Origin: DASPWW01 sp035461345
Lineage (GTDB): Bacteria > Actinomycetota > Thermoleophilia > Solirubrobacterales > 70-9
Length of the DNA stretch: 10,878 nt
Direction of reading: 5' to 3'
NCBI GenBank assembly: GCA_035461345.1
Contig: DATHVJ010000030.1
Location: 1 to 10,878, forward strand
Both the position numbers and the translations under genes were made by a program. Of this stretch, positions 1-6,008 are shown piece after piece; within the stretch, counting starts at the first letter, position 1, and each line of letters opens with the position of its first letter. The notes under the pieces are model-generated. The model searched no databases. It was not told the origin of the DNA and was given only the letters and a program-made list of their open reading frames with translations.

Positions 1-443
1 GCGGCCATCCGCTCCTCCTCGCGGCGGATCTGGCGCGCGACCTTCGCCGTCTCGCGATCGCCGAGCGTCTCCGCGAGCGCCTCGATCGCGGTGTAGGTCG
101 CGATCTCCTCTGCCTCCTCGGAGTACTCGGTCTTCGCGTTCTTGAGCAGCTTCTCCTCGTCGCTCTTGCCGCGCATTGCGTGCAGGGGCCCCTTCGCCAA
201 CGCCATCCCCTTGGACGCGACTTCCTGGAGCAGGTGCCCGCCGCCGCCGAGCTTCTTCATCCGCCGCTCGACGAGCCTGGCGTGGTTGCGGGTCTCCCTC
301 AGATGCTGCTGGAGCCGCTTGCGGTGCGGTGCGCGATCGGTCATCTCGATGTGCGCCTGCAGCGCGGTCTCGAGCTCCTTCTCCTTCCCGTACGCCTCCC
401 CTAGGTACTGCACCAGCTTCTGTTCGCCGGCGTTGTCGGGCAT
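1..443 (-). CDS. DUF892 / YciF-like ferritin-like stress protein (C-terminus off window)
   Basis: This is the N-terminal 147 residues of a small, highly charged helical protein beginning MPDNAGEQKLVQYLGEAYGK. It resembles the DUF892 (YciE/YciF) branch of the ferritin-like superfamily, whose members are about 160-170 aa four-helix bundles linked to stress responses. Helix-rich acidic and basic segments and the pairs E50-x3-H54 and E109/E110...E121 look like ferritin-type metal-ligand positions, although DUF892 function is not well defined. The ATG at 441-443 is preceded at 8 nt by a perfect AGGAGGT, the best ribosome binding site in the window, so the start is secure. The gene is divergent from the glycan operon and unlikely to share its role. 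The sigma-B-like promoter upstream supports stress control. Only the last part of the gene is missing, beyond position 1. Family call is from memory of the fold and motifs. Confidence 0.85.
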   Translation of the reverse strand, partial: MPDNAGEQKLVQYLGEAYGKEKELETALQAHIEMTDRAPHRKRLQQHLRETRNHARLVERRMKKLGGGGHLLQEVASKGMALAKGPLHAMRGKSDEEKLLKNAKTEYSEEAEEIATYTAIEALAETLGDRETAKVARQIRREEERMA

Positions 444-451
444 CGTCAACG

Positions 452-458
452 ACCTCCT
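452..458 (-). promoter_or_regulatory. Strong Shine-Dalgarno for the DUF892 gene
   Basis: Read on the minus strand this is AGGAGGT, ending 8 nt before the ATG. It is notable because most other genes in the window have no recognisable Shine-Dalgarno. Confidence 0.85.
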
Positions 459-462
459 GTTT

Positions 463-481
463 CCGGGTTGGGACAACCCGG
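463..481. promoter_or_regulatory. Perfect 8-bp palindrome, candidate operator
   Basis: The arms CCGGGTTG (463-470) and CAACCCGG (474-481) are perfect inverted repeats around GGA. The site lies 20-38 nt upstream of the DUF892 start, at and just after the transcription start expected from the sigma-B-like promoter, so it could bind a repressor or form a hairpin in the leader. No U-tract follows, and a bidirectional terminator role is unlikely between divergent genes. Function is inferred only. Confidence 0.45.
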
Positions 482-505
482 TACCCGGCCTGCAACCGCT
501 CAAAC
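481..505 (-). promoter_or_regulatory. Sigma-B/sigma-F-like promoter of the DUF892 gene
   Basis: On the minus strand GTTTGA (505-500) is followed after 13 nt by GGGTAC (486-481). This matches the general-stress sigma consensus GTTT-N(12-15)-GGGTA(T/C) of Gram-positive bacteria. Transcription would start near 471-475, leaving a leader of about 30 nt that contains the AGGAGGT. A stress promoter suits a YciF-like protein, whose enteric relatives are stress-induced. Two short matches at the right spacing are seen; the sigma factor itself is not in this window. Confidence 0.55.
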
Positions 506-511
506 GAGCGG
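496..511. repeat. Short inverted repeat in the divergent promoter region
   Basis: CCGCTC (496-501) and GAGCGG (506-511) pair perfectly around AAAC. The repeat overlaps the -35 half of the sigma-B-like promoter and lies just upstream of the rightward -10 hexamer, so a bound protein could affect both directions. A 6-bp stem in GC-rich DNA can also arise by chance. Confidence 0.3.
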
Positions 512-514
512 CGG

Positions 515-520
515 TATCCT
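515..520 (+). promoter_or_regulatory. -10 hexamer TATCCT of the glycan operon
   Basis: TATCCT matches TANNNT and ends 10 nt before the ATG at 531. The same arrangement occurs before several other genes here. No convincing TTGACA-like -35 is visible. Transcription would begin at or within a few bases of 531, giving an essentially leaderless first ORF. Confidence 0.5.
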
Positions 521-530
521 CACCCGCGCC

Positions 531-557
531 ATGACGCCTCCGACGCCGATGTCATGA
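531..557 (+). CDS. Putative 8-codon leader ORF coupled to the decarboxylase gene
   Basis: The ORF reads MTPPTPMS and stops with TGA at 555-557. That stop overlaps the decarboxylase ATG (554-556) as ATGA, the classic arrangement for translational coupling. The decarboxylase start has no Shine-Dalgarno and no other in-frame start near the promoter. A ribosome loading on a leaderless transcript at 531 could therefore terminate and restart at 554. The peptide has no obvious regulatory codon run. It could instead be a chance ORF, with 554 served by a short 5' leader. Confidence 0.35.
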   Translation: MTPPTPMS

Positions 558-1501
558 CCACCTGCCTCGTCACGGGAGGAGCGGGGTTCCTGGGCTCGCA
601 CCTGTGCGACCACCTGCTCGCGAAGGGCCACCGCGTGATCTGCGTCGACAACCTCGACACCGGGTCGCTGCAGAACATCGAGCACATTCGGGACTCGACG
701 TTCACGTTCCTCAACCACGACCTGACGGAGCCGCTGGTGATCGACGACGAAGTCCACCGCGTCTACCACCTCGCGTCGCCGGCGAGCCCTATCGACTACC
801 AGCGCCTCCCCCTGCACACGCTCAAGGTCGGCTCGTACGGAACCCATCACATGCTGGGGCTGGCGAAGTTCAAGCGCGCCCGCATCCTGCTCGCCTCGAC
901 CTCCGAGGTGTACGGCGATCCCGAGGTCCACCCGCAGCCAGAGGACTACTGGGGGCACGTCAACCCGATCGGCCCCCGGGGCGTGTACGACGAGGCAAAG
1001 CGCTACGCCGAGGCGCTGACGATGGCCTACCACACCCAGCAGGGAGTCAACACGTGCATCGCGCGGGTGTTCAACACGTTCGGCGCGCGGATGCGCCCCC
1101 ATGACGGCCGCGCGATCCCGACCTTCCTGCGCCAGGCGCTCCAGGACAAGCAGGTGACGGTGTACGGGGACGGCAGCCAGACGCGCAGCTTCTGCTTCGT
1201 CGACGACATGATCGCGGGGCTGGTCGCGTTGATGGAGTCGGATGTGCATCTCCCGGTCAACCTCGGGAACCCGGACGAGATGAGTCTGCTCGAGCTCGCG
1301 AAGGCGGTGATCGAGGTCGCCGAGTCCCGCTCCGAGATCGTCTTCGAGGCGCTGCCGATCGACGACCCCCAGGTGCGCCAGCCCGACATCACCCGGGCCC
1401 GTCAGCTCCTCGGCTGGGAGCCGCAGGTCGAGCTCCGCAACGGTCTGCGGCGGACGATCGAGCAGGCCGGCGTCGAGCGGCTGGTCGGCGCCTCCGAGTA
1501 G
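554..1501 (+). CDS. UDP-glucuronate decarboxylase (UDP-xylose synthase), SDR family
   Basis: This 315-residue cytoplasmic enzyme should convert UDP-glucuronate to UDP-xylose with bound NAD. The N-terminal Rossmann motif T7-G-G-A-G-F-L-G14 binds the dinucleotide. HLASPASPIDY (72-82) and TSEVYGDPEVHPQPEDYWG (116-134) are signatures of the UXS subgroup of extended SDRs. The catalytic pair is Y145-x3-K149 in VNPIGPRGVYDEAKR, with E118 the probable acid/base partner. The length is normal for a soluble bacterial UXS and no membrane anchor is present. The start at ATG 554 puts the Rossmann strand at residue 4 as expected; it overlaps the stop of an 8-codon leader ORF. The gene heads the glycan operon and probably supplies UDP-pentose to the downstream transferases. 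Another UDP-sugar epimerase/dehydratase activity is less likely given the specific UXS motifs. Confidence 0.9.
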   Translation: MTTCLVTGGAGFLGSHLCDHLLAKGHRVICVDNLDTGSLQNIEHIRDSTFTFLNHDLTEPLVIDDEVHRVYHLASPASPIDYQRLPLHTLKVGSYGTHHMLGLAKFKRARILLASTSEVYGDPEVHPQPEDYWGHVNPIGPRGVYDEAKRYAEALTMAYHTQQGVNTCIARVFNTFGARMRPHDGRAIPTFLRQALQDKQVTVYGDGSQTRSFCFVDDMIAGLVALMESDVHLPVNLGNPDEMSLLELAKAVIEVAESRSEIVFEALPIDDPQVRQPDITRARQLLGWEPQVELRNGLRRTIEQAGVERLVGASE

Positions 1502-1516
1502 CTCCGGGGCCACGTC

Positions 1517-2686
1517 CTGCGCATCGCCCACCTGACCGCCACCTTCCCGCCCTACCCGGGCGGGGCCGGCAACACGTGCTTCCAGTTCGCCCGGCGCCAG
1601 GCCGAGCGGGGCGACCACGTCGAGGTGTTCACGGCTCCCGCCACCGGGGAGGTTCCGGACAGCGGCGCCGCGATAGTGCATCGCATCCCACCCCTGGTGG
1701 CGATCGGCAACGCGCCGCTAATCCCCCGCCTCGCCCGGCTGACCGCGTTCGACGTCCTCCACCTCCACTACCCATTCATCTTCGGGGCCGAGCTGGTGCT
1801 CGCCGGACGGCTTCGCCCTGTGGCCCGCGAAGCCGCGCTGCTCGTCCACTACAAGAACCGGCTCGTCGGCGACGGTGCCCGGGGAGCCCTGTTCGGGGCC
1901 TACGAGCACACGGTCTCCCCGCTGCTGATCCGCGCGGCGGACCGGATCTGCGTCCTGTCCCGCGATCACGCAGAGTCGGTGCCCTACCTGCGGCGAGCGC
2001 TGGAGGCCGACCCCGCGAGACTCGTCGAGATGCCGAACGGCGTCGACGTCGATGTCTTCTCGCCGGGTCCCGACGCCGACGGGGTCCGGCAGCGCCTCGG
2101 GATCCCCGACGACGCCGTGGTGGCCGCGTTCGTCGCCACCCTCGACCGCGCGCACCACTTCAAGCGGCTCGACGTCGCGATCGAGGCGATCGCGCGGGCC
2201 GACGACCGGCTGCACCTGATCGTCGCCGGCGGCGGTGACTTGCTCGATGGCTTCCGTGACCGGGCGCGGGCCGCGGACGTGGCGGCGCGGGTCCATTTCT
2301 TGGGCTCGGTGCCGCACGCGGGGCTCCCCGGTGTGCTGCGGGCCGCGGACCTGATCCTGCTCACCACCGAGCCCCCGGAGTCGTTCGGGATCGTGCTGAT
2401 CGAGGCGATGGCGTGCGGGCTGCCGGCGGTGGCGACCGAGTACCCCGGCGTCCGGGCGGTGATCGAGCCCGGGATCAACGGCGTCCTCGCTCCTCCGTCC
2501 GACGCGGCGGCGGTCGCCGCCGCGCTGCGCTCGGTCGCCGAGCTGGGGGCGGAGGGCCGGCGGCGGCTCGGGGAGGCCGGTCGGGAGAAGGCGGTGCGAG
2601 AGTGGTCGTGGCCGCGGTTGGTCAACCGCATGGAGGGCGCCTACCGCGAAGCCATAGAACGTCGGCGGGGGGCAGCGCCATCGTGA
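1517..2686 (+). CDS. GT4-family glycosyltransferase, probable CTG start
   Basis: A 389-residue GT-B fold transferase that should move a nucleotide-activated sugar onto a glycan or lipid acceptor on the inner face of the membrane. With a start at CTG 1517 it begins (M)RIAHLTATFPPYPGGAGN, the usual first strand and glycine loop of GT4 enzymes. PNGVD is at 173-177. The family E-x7-E motif is at E288 and E296 within PESFGIVLIEAMACGLP, where it contacts the donor. No ATG, GTG or TTG lies in frame between the preceding TAG (1499-1501) and GTG 1625. Starting at 1625 would remove the first 36 residues, including the glycine loop. A weak CGGGG (1505-1509) lies 7 nt before the CTG. The frame is the same as the decarboxylase gene, so readthrough or a mutated stop are alternatives. 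The 3' end overlaps the next gene by 4 nt (GTGA). Confidence 0.8.
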   Translation: MRIAHLTATFPPYPGGAGNTCFQFARRQAERGDHVEVFTAPATGEVPDSGAAIVHRIPPLVAIGNAPLIPRLARLTAFDVLHLHYPFIFGAELVLAGRLRPVAREAALLVHYKNRLVGDGARGALFGAYEHTVSPLLIRAADRICVLSRDHAESVPYLRRALEADPARLVEMPNGVDVDVFSPGPDADGVRQRLGIPDDAVVAAFVATLDRAHHFKRLDVAIEAIARADDRLHLIVAGGGDLLDGFRDRARAADVAARVHFLGSVPHAGLPGVLRAADLILLTTEPPESFGIVLIEAMACGLPAVATEYPGVRAVIEPGINGVLAPPSDAAAVAAALRSVAELGAEGRRRLGEAGREKAVREWSWPRLVNRMEGAYREAIERRRGAAPS

Positions 2687-3978
2687 GCCGCTCGATCCTG
2701 TTCGTCGCCTACTTCTATCCCCCCTGCCTCGACGCCGGCGCCCACCGCCCCGCGGCGATGGTCAAGTACCTGCGCCGGCTCGGGCACCGGGTGACGGTGC
2801 TGACGACGGCGGCGTACGGGCGCGCGGAGGACGACGGCGACGACGTGGTCAGGACCCAGGACCTGCAGCTCGTGCGCGCCCGGATCCGGGGCGAGGACCG
2901 CGTCCAGGCGATGTACGAGGCGAACACCTACTCGCCCCGCCCGCACCCGCTCAGCCGCGTGCTCGTGCCCGAGCCGCTGGTCCTCGCGTGGGTGCCGTTT
3001 GCCCGCCCGCGGGCGCTGCGGCTGCACCGCACTCACCGGTTCGACGCGGTGATCACCACCTCGCCGCCCGAGTCGGCGCACCTGATCGGCCGCGCGCTGC
3101 AGCGTCGCGGCGTGGCGTGGATCGCCGATGTCCGCGACGCATGGAACTTCGAGCCCCTGCGGCCGCGGTTCCCGACCGCCGCCCAACGCCGGCTCGACGA
3201 AAGGCTCGAGCGCCGCCTGCTCGGCTCCGCCGACGTCGTCACCGCCGTCAGCCGGCCCGCCGCGGACGACCTTCGCGACCGCGTCGGCGCCTCGGTCGAG
3301 CTCGTCCCCAACGGCTGGGACCCCGAGCTCGCGCCGTCGCTCGACGGCACAGCCCGCGAGGGGGCCGAGCGGATGCTGGACCCGGAGCGCGTCTCGATCG
3401 TCTACACGGGCAGGTTCGGAAGCTACGGCCGGGATCCCCGCCCGCTGATCGACGCCCTCGGCGCCCTCGCCGCTTCCGACTCGGAGCTCGCGGCGCGGCT
3501 CGAGCTCGTGTTCGCCGGCCCGTACACGGACGACGAGCTCGCCCTGCTGCGAGCCGACGTCGCGCCGGCGCGGATCGCCGTCGTGGGGAGCCTGCCGCGG
3601 GACCGCGCCCTCGCGCTACAGCGCGCCGCAGACGCGCTGCTGCTGATCGCGGCACCGGGGCGCAGCCAGCTCGCGAACCTGAAGCTGTTCGAGTACCTCG
3701 CCGCGGAGCGACCGCTTCTCGCGCTCGCGGACGGGACCGAGGCGGGAAGGATCGTCGCCGAGACCGGCGGCGGGGAGATCGCCCGCTCCGACGACGTGGC
3801 GGCGATCGCGGCGGCGCTGGGGCGCCTGGTCCGCGGGGCGACCGCAGCGCCGGACCCCGAGCGGCTGCGCGAGTACACGTACCCGGCGCTCGCCGAGCGC
3901 ATGTCGGGTGTGGTCGATCGCGCCGTCGCCGCGTCCAATCCAGAGAGCCACCAGCCACTAGGGTCTGCGCCTCGATGA
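2683..3978 (+). CDS. GT4-like glycosyltransferase
   Basis: A 431-residue GT-B transferase. The N-terminus (ILFVAYFYPPCLDAGAHR, about 5-22) is the typical first strand and loop of WcaI/GT4-like enzymes. It is followed by IADVRDAW (147-154), PNGWD (209-213) and a C-terminal donor-binding region with KLFEYLAAERPLLAL (334-348). The strict E-x7-E of the preceding enzyme is not present in the same form; KLFEYLA is its usual replacement in this subfamily. The GTG start overlaps the previous stop as GTGA, and a G-run (2666-2671) may serve as a weak ribosome binding site, so translation is probably coupled. The stop overlaps the next ATG as ATGA. Donor and acceptor cannot be told from sequence; the nearby UDP-xylose synthase makes a pentose plausible for one of the transferases. 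Confidence 0.85.
   Translation: MSRSILFVAYFYPPCLDAGAHRPAAMVKYLRRLGHRVTVLTTAAYGRAEDDGDDVVRTQDLQLVRARIRGEDRVQAMYEANTYSPRPHPLSRVLVPEPLVLAWVPFARPRALRLHRTHRFDAVITTSPPESAHLIGRALQRRGVAWIADVRDAWNFEPLRPRFPTAAQRRLDERLERRLLGSADVVTAVSRPAADDLRDRVGASVELVPNGWDPELAPSLDGTAREGAERMLDPERVSIVYTGRFGSYGRDPRPLIDALGALAASDSELAARLELVFAGPYTDDELALLRADVAPARIAVVGSLPRDRALALQRAADALLLIAAPGRSQLANLKLFEYLAAERPLLALADGTEAGRIVAETGGGEIARSDDVAAIAAALGRLVRGATAAPDPERLREYTYPALAERMSGVVDRAVAASNPESHQPLGSAPR
3959..3964 (+). promoter_or_regulatory. -10-like hexamer inside the end of the second GT4 gene
   Basis: TAGGGT ends 10 nt before the ATG at 3975, the same geometry as at the other candidate leaderless starts. It may give the StrF-like gene its own transcript in addition to the operon message. 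It lies inside coding sequence and has no clear -35. Confidence 0.35.
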
Positions 3979-4877
3979 TCGCCTTCGGCTGTTCGATCAC
4001 GGATCAGGATCTGTACGAGAGGTATGCGGAGCCAGGGCTTCGGCTTGCGTCCGAGCCCGACTCCGAGCTCTTGGTGCAAGGCAACGCGGGATCGCTGTTT
4101 CGCAGCTACAACCTCCTGCTCGACCTGGCAGCGAAGCGCGAAGATCTTGACGCCCTCGTCCTGGTCCATCAGGACGCGGAGATCGTCGATCCCGAGTTCT
4201 GCGCGAAGCTGAGGGAGGCGCTGGCGGACCCGGACGTCGCGCTGGTCGGCTGCGGCGGTGCCGTCGGGGTGAGAAGCATCGCGTGGTGGGAGGGGAGCGT
4301 CACGTGGGCCTCGTTCACCACCCGGTTCGAGGAGTTCGGCGGCGGTGAGGTGCCCGGGCTCAGCTGGGACCCGGACAAGGTCCCTCCGTTCGCGCACACC
4401 GGAGAGGTGGACTCGATCGACGGCTTCGCGATCGGGATGTCCCCGTGGGCGGTGCGGGAGCTGCGCTTCGACGAGTCGCTCGGACAGATCCACGGCTACG
4501 ACTTCGACATCTGCTGCCAGGCTCGCGCTGCAGGCCGCAAGGTCGTGACCGCGGACCTCCGGGTCATCCACCACCACTCCCTCGACCTGATCGGAGACGT
4601 CGAAGGCTGGATCGCCGCCCACATCGCGGTCGCGGAGAAGTGGGAGGGCCGCCTCCCGGGAGTAGGCGTCGAGGGAGGTGACTGGCGCCGGCGGGCGCGC
4701 CGCGCGGAGGCCAAAGCGGCCGCCGCCCAGCTGATCGCCGACCTCGGCACCAACCACTGGGCACCGCGGGCGCAGGCGCTGGAGGCGGAGCTGAACCGGC
4801 TCAAGGCGAGTAGGAGCTGGCGCCTGGCGGCAATCCTGCGCAGGATCAGGAACCGGCTACGGCTCCGCCGGGGCTAG
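3975..4877 (+). CDS. StrF-like GT2-fold glycosyltransferase
   Basis: A 300-residue protein of the Glyco_tranf_2_5/StrF type (GT-A fold). The start MIAFGCSITDQDLYERYAEPGL and LVLVHQDAEIVDPEF (61-75) are characteristic; HQD (66-68) occupies the place of the metal-binding DxD. VGCGGAVGVRSIAWWEG (91-107) and HGYDFDICCQA (173-183) follow, and HHHS (199-202) closes the catalytic domain. From about residue 240 the chain turns into a basic amphipathic coiled coil ending ALEAELNRLKASRSWRLAAI (268-287), a tail often seen on surface-polysaccharide transferases and methyltransferases. ATG 3975 overlaps the previous stop as ATGA. The TAG stop interlocks with the stop of the convergent methyltransferase. 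Acceptor and donor are unknown. StrF itself belongs to streptomycin biosynthesis, but the context here is a glycan locus. Confidence 0.8.
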   Translation: MIAFGCSITDQDLYERYAEPGLRLASEPDSELLVQGNAGSLFRSYNLLLDLAAKREDLDALVLVHQDAEIVDPEFCAKLREALADPDVALVGCGGAVGVRSIAWWEGSVTWASFTTRFEEFGGGEVPGLSWDPDKVPPFAHTGEVDSIDGFAIGMSPWAVRELRFDESLGQIHGYDFDICCQARAAGRKVVTADLRVIHHHSLDLIGDVEGWIAAHIAVAEKWEGRLPGVGVEGGDWRRRARRAEAKAAAAQLIADLGTNHWAPRAQALEAELNRLKASRSWRLAAILRRIRNRLRLRRG

Positions 4878-5884
4878 TCGGTCGGCTCGCGCTCGCCGAG
4901 CGCGCGGCGCACCTGCCGCCGTGAGAACACGGGCTTGCCGCCCGTGCGCAGGCGCGACAGCGACTCGCCCCACGCGAACGCCCGCGATCCCAGCATCGCC
5001 CGCAGCAGCTGCTCCTGCTCGGCGCGGCGCGCTCGCTCGGCGCGCATCGCCTCGATCTCCCCCAGCTCCTGGACGTGGCGACAGCGCTCGACCATGTTCG
5101 CGATCCGATGTTCCTCGAGCCGCGCGAGGAGCGGGTCACGGTCCCACGTCTCGATCGCATCGGACACCGTGCCGGACCACGCGGAATCCACCTCCCACAG
5201 CACACCGAGTCCGAAGAAGGCGGGGACGATGGCGAGGCGCGCGCCATCGCGCCGGGCGACGAAGTCCTCGATCGCCGTGAGCACGCCGTTTCGCGCCCCT
5301 CCCTCATGGCTGGCGGCCCAGCGGTAGCGGAGGCCGGCAGGTGCGACCCCGGGTTCGCCCGGCGCCAGGGCCGCGTTCTCGACCATCTGCTGGCGGTGCG
5401 GCTCCGGGATCCGCTCCGGCGCGTAGTAGGTGTCGCGACGCGCATGCGGCCAGCCGACGTCGTGCAGCAGCAGGAGCGGAAGCCCACGTTCCCTGGAGCG
5501 ATCCGCGATCATTCCCAGCTCCTCGCTCACGGTGTAGTAGTTGTGATCGCCGTCGACGATCACCGCGTCGGGCAGCTCGATCCGCCCCAGCGCCTCGAGG
5601 CTGGTCTCGCGGATCAGATCGACTTCCCGCCGCTGGGCCGCCAGCTCGACCAACTCGCGGCTGGGCGACGGTTCGATCGCCGCGACACGCCCGCCGACGC
5701 GCGCTGCCCGGTCGGCCAGCTCCCGGGTGAGCTCCCCCGCCCTCCCCCCGATCTCGACTACCGAGCCGGCCTCGCGAGCGTCGAGGCAGGCACACACGAT
5801 CTCCCACAGGTGCGCGAGCGACTGTCCCGCCGGGTCGAAGCCGCTCTGCCCCGCGGTCTCGTGTTCTCCTCTGGGTGTTCGCAC
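4874..5884 (-). CDS. Class I SAM-dependent methyltransferase with coiled-coil tail
   Basis: A 336-residue methyltransferase (Methyltransf_24-like). Motif I is VVEIGGRAGELT with E44-x-G...G50, and the acidic residue ending strand 2 is E71. DAVIVDGDHNYY (106-117) and LLLLHDVGWPHARRDTYYAP follow, with H141-D142; this HD-x-x-WP-x-x-RRDxYY pattern is familiar from methyltransferases in polysaccharide clusters. The C-terminal 75 residues are a charged coiled coil ending LRAMLGSRAFAWGESLSRLR, much like the tail of the convergent StrF-like protein. GTG 5884 is chosen because homologous-looking sequence starts shortly after it; TTG at 5893 or 5899 would add 3-5 residues. No Shine-Dalgarno is visible and the upstream frame stays open, so the start is uncertain. 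The likely target is a sugar or lipid of the same glycan, though the gene is on the opposite strand. Confidence 0.8.
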   Translation of the reverse strand: MRTPRGEHETAGQSGFDPAGQSLAHLWEIVCACLDAREAGSVVEIGGRAGELTRELADRAARVGGRVAAIEPSPSRELVELAAQRREVDLIRETSLEALGRIELPDAVIVDGDHNYYTVSEELGMIADRSRERGLPLLLLHDVGWPHARRDTYYAPERIPEPHRQQMVENAALAPGEPGVAPAGLRYRWAASHEGGARNGVLTAIEDFVARRDGARLAIVPAFFGLGVLWEVDSAWSGTVSDAIETWDRDPLLARLEEHRIANMVERCRHVQELGEIEAMRAERARRAEQEQLLRAMLGSRAFAWGESLSRLRTGGKPVFSRRQVRRALGEREPTD

Positions 5885-5948
5885 TCGGCCCAAGATCAAA
5901 TTCCCCGTCGGCCCACACCCTTGCAGAGCCTCGCGCTCACATGCGCGG

Positions 5949-5954
5949 AGCGTA
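5949..5954 (-). promoter_or_regulatory. Weak -10 candidate for the methyltransferase
   Basis: Read on the minus strand this is TACGCT (TANNNT), preceded by TTG-containing sequence but no clear -35. It would give a leader of about 55 nt before GTG 5884. An ATG six bases downstream is followed at once by TGA, so it is not a start. Low confidence. Confidence 0.2.
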
Positions 5955-5994
5955 GACAACCGGCACGCCGCGCCCGCGGCAGCGCACCGGCGCC

Positions 5995-6000
5995 TATCCT
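5995..6000 (+). promoter_or_regulatory. -10 hexamer TATCCT of the mutase gene
   Basis: TATCCT, identical to the hexamer at 515-520, ends 8 nt before ATG 6009. No Shine-Dalgarno lies between them, so a leaderless transcript starting at or just before the ATG is expected. No clear -35 is seen. Confidence 0.55.
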
Positions 6001-6008
6001 TCGACGCA

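Noticed and set aside
176..553. Upstream in-frame extension of the decarboxylase to 176
   Set aside because: It would overlap the DUF892 gene and the promoter region, and its translation is Arg/Ala/Pro-rich without similarity. The Rossmann motif begins right after ATG 554.
1625..2686. GTG 1625 as the start of the first GT4
   Set aside because: The 36 residues before it form a normal GT4 first strand and glycine loop and would be lost.
3423..4757. 444-codon open frame on the minus strand across the GT4 and StrF-like genes
   Set aside because: It overlaps two clear glycosyltransferases and has no recognisable motif; it changes character midway where the plus-strand gene changes frame.
5938..5942. 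ATG on the minus strand six bases after a TACGCT hexamer
   Set aside because: It is followed directly by TGA and is out of frame with the methyltransferase.
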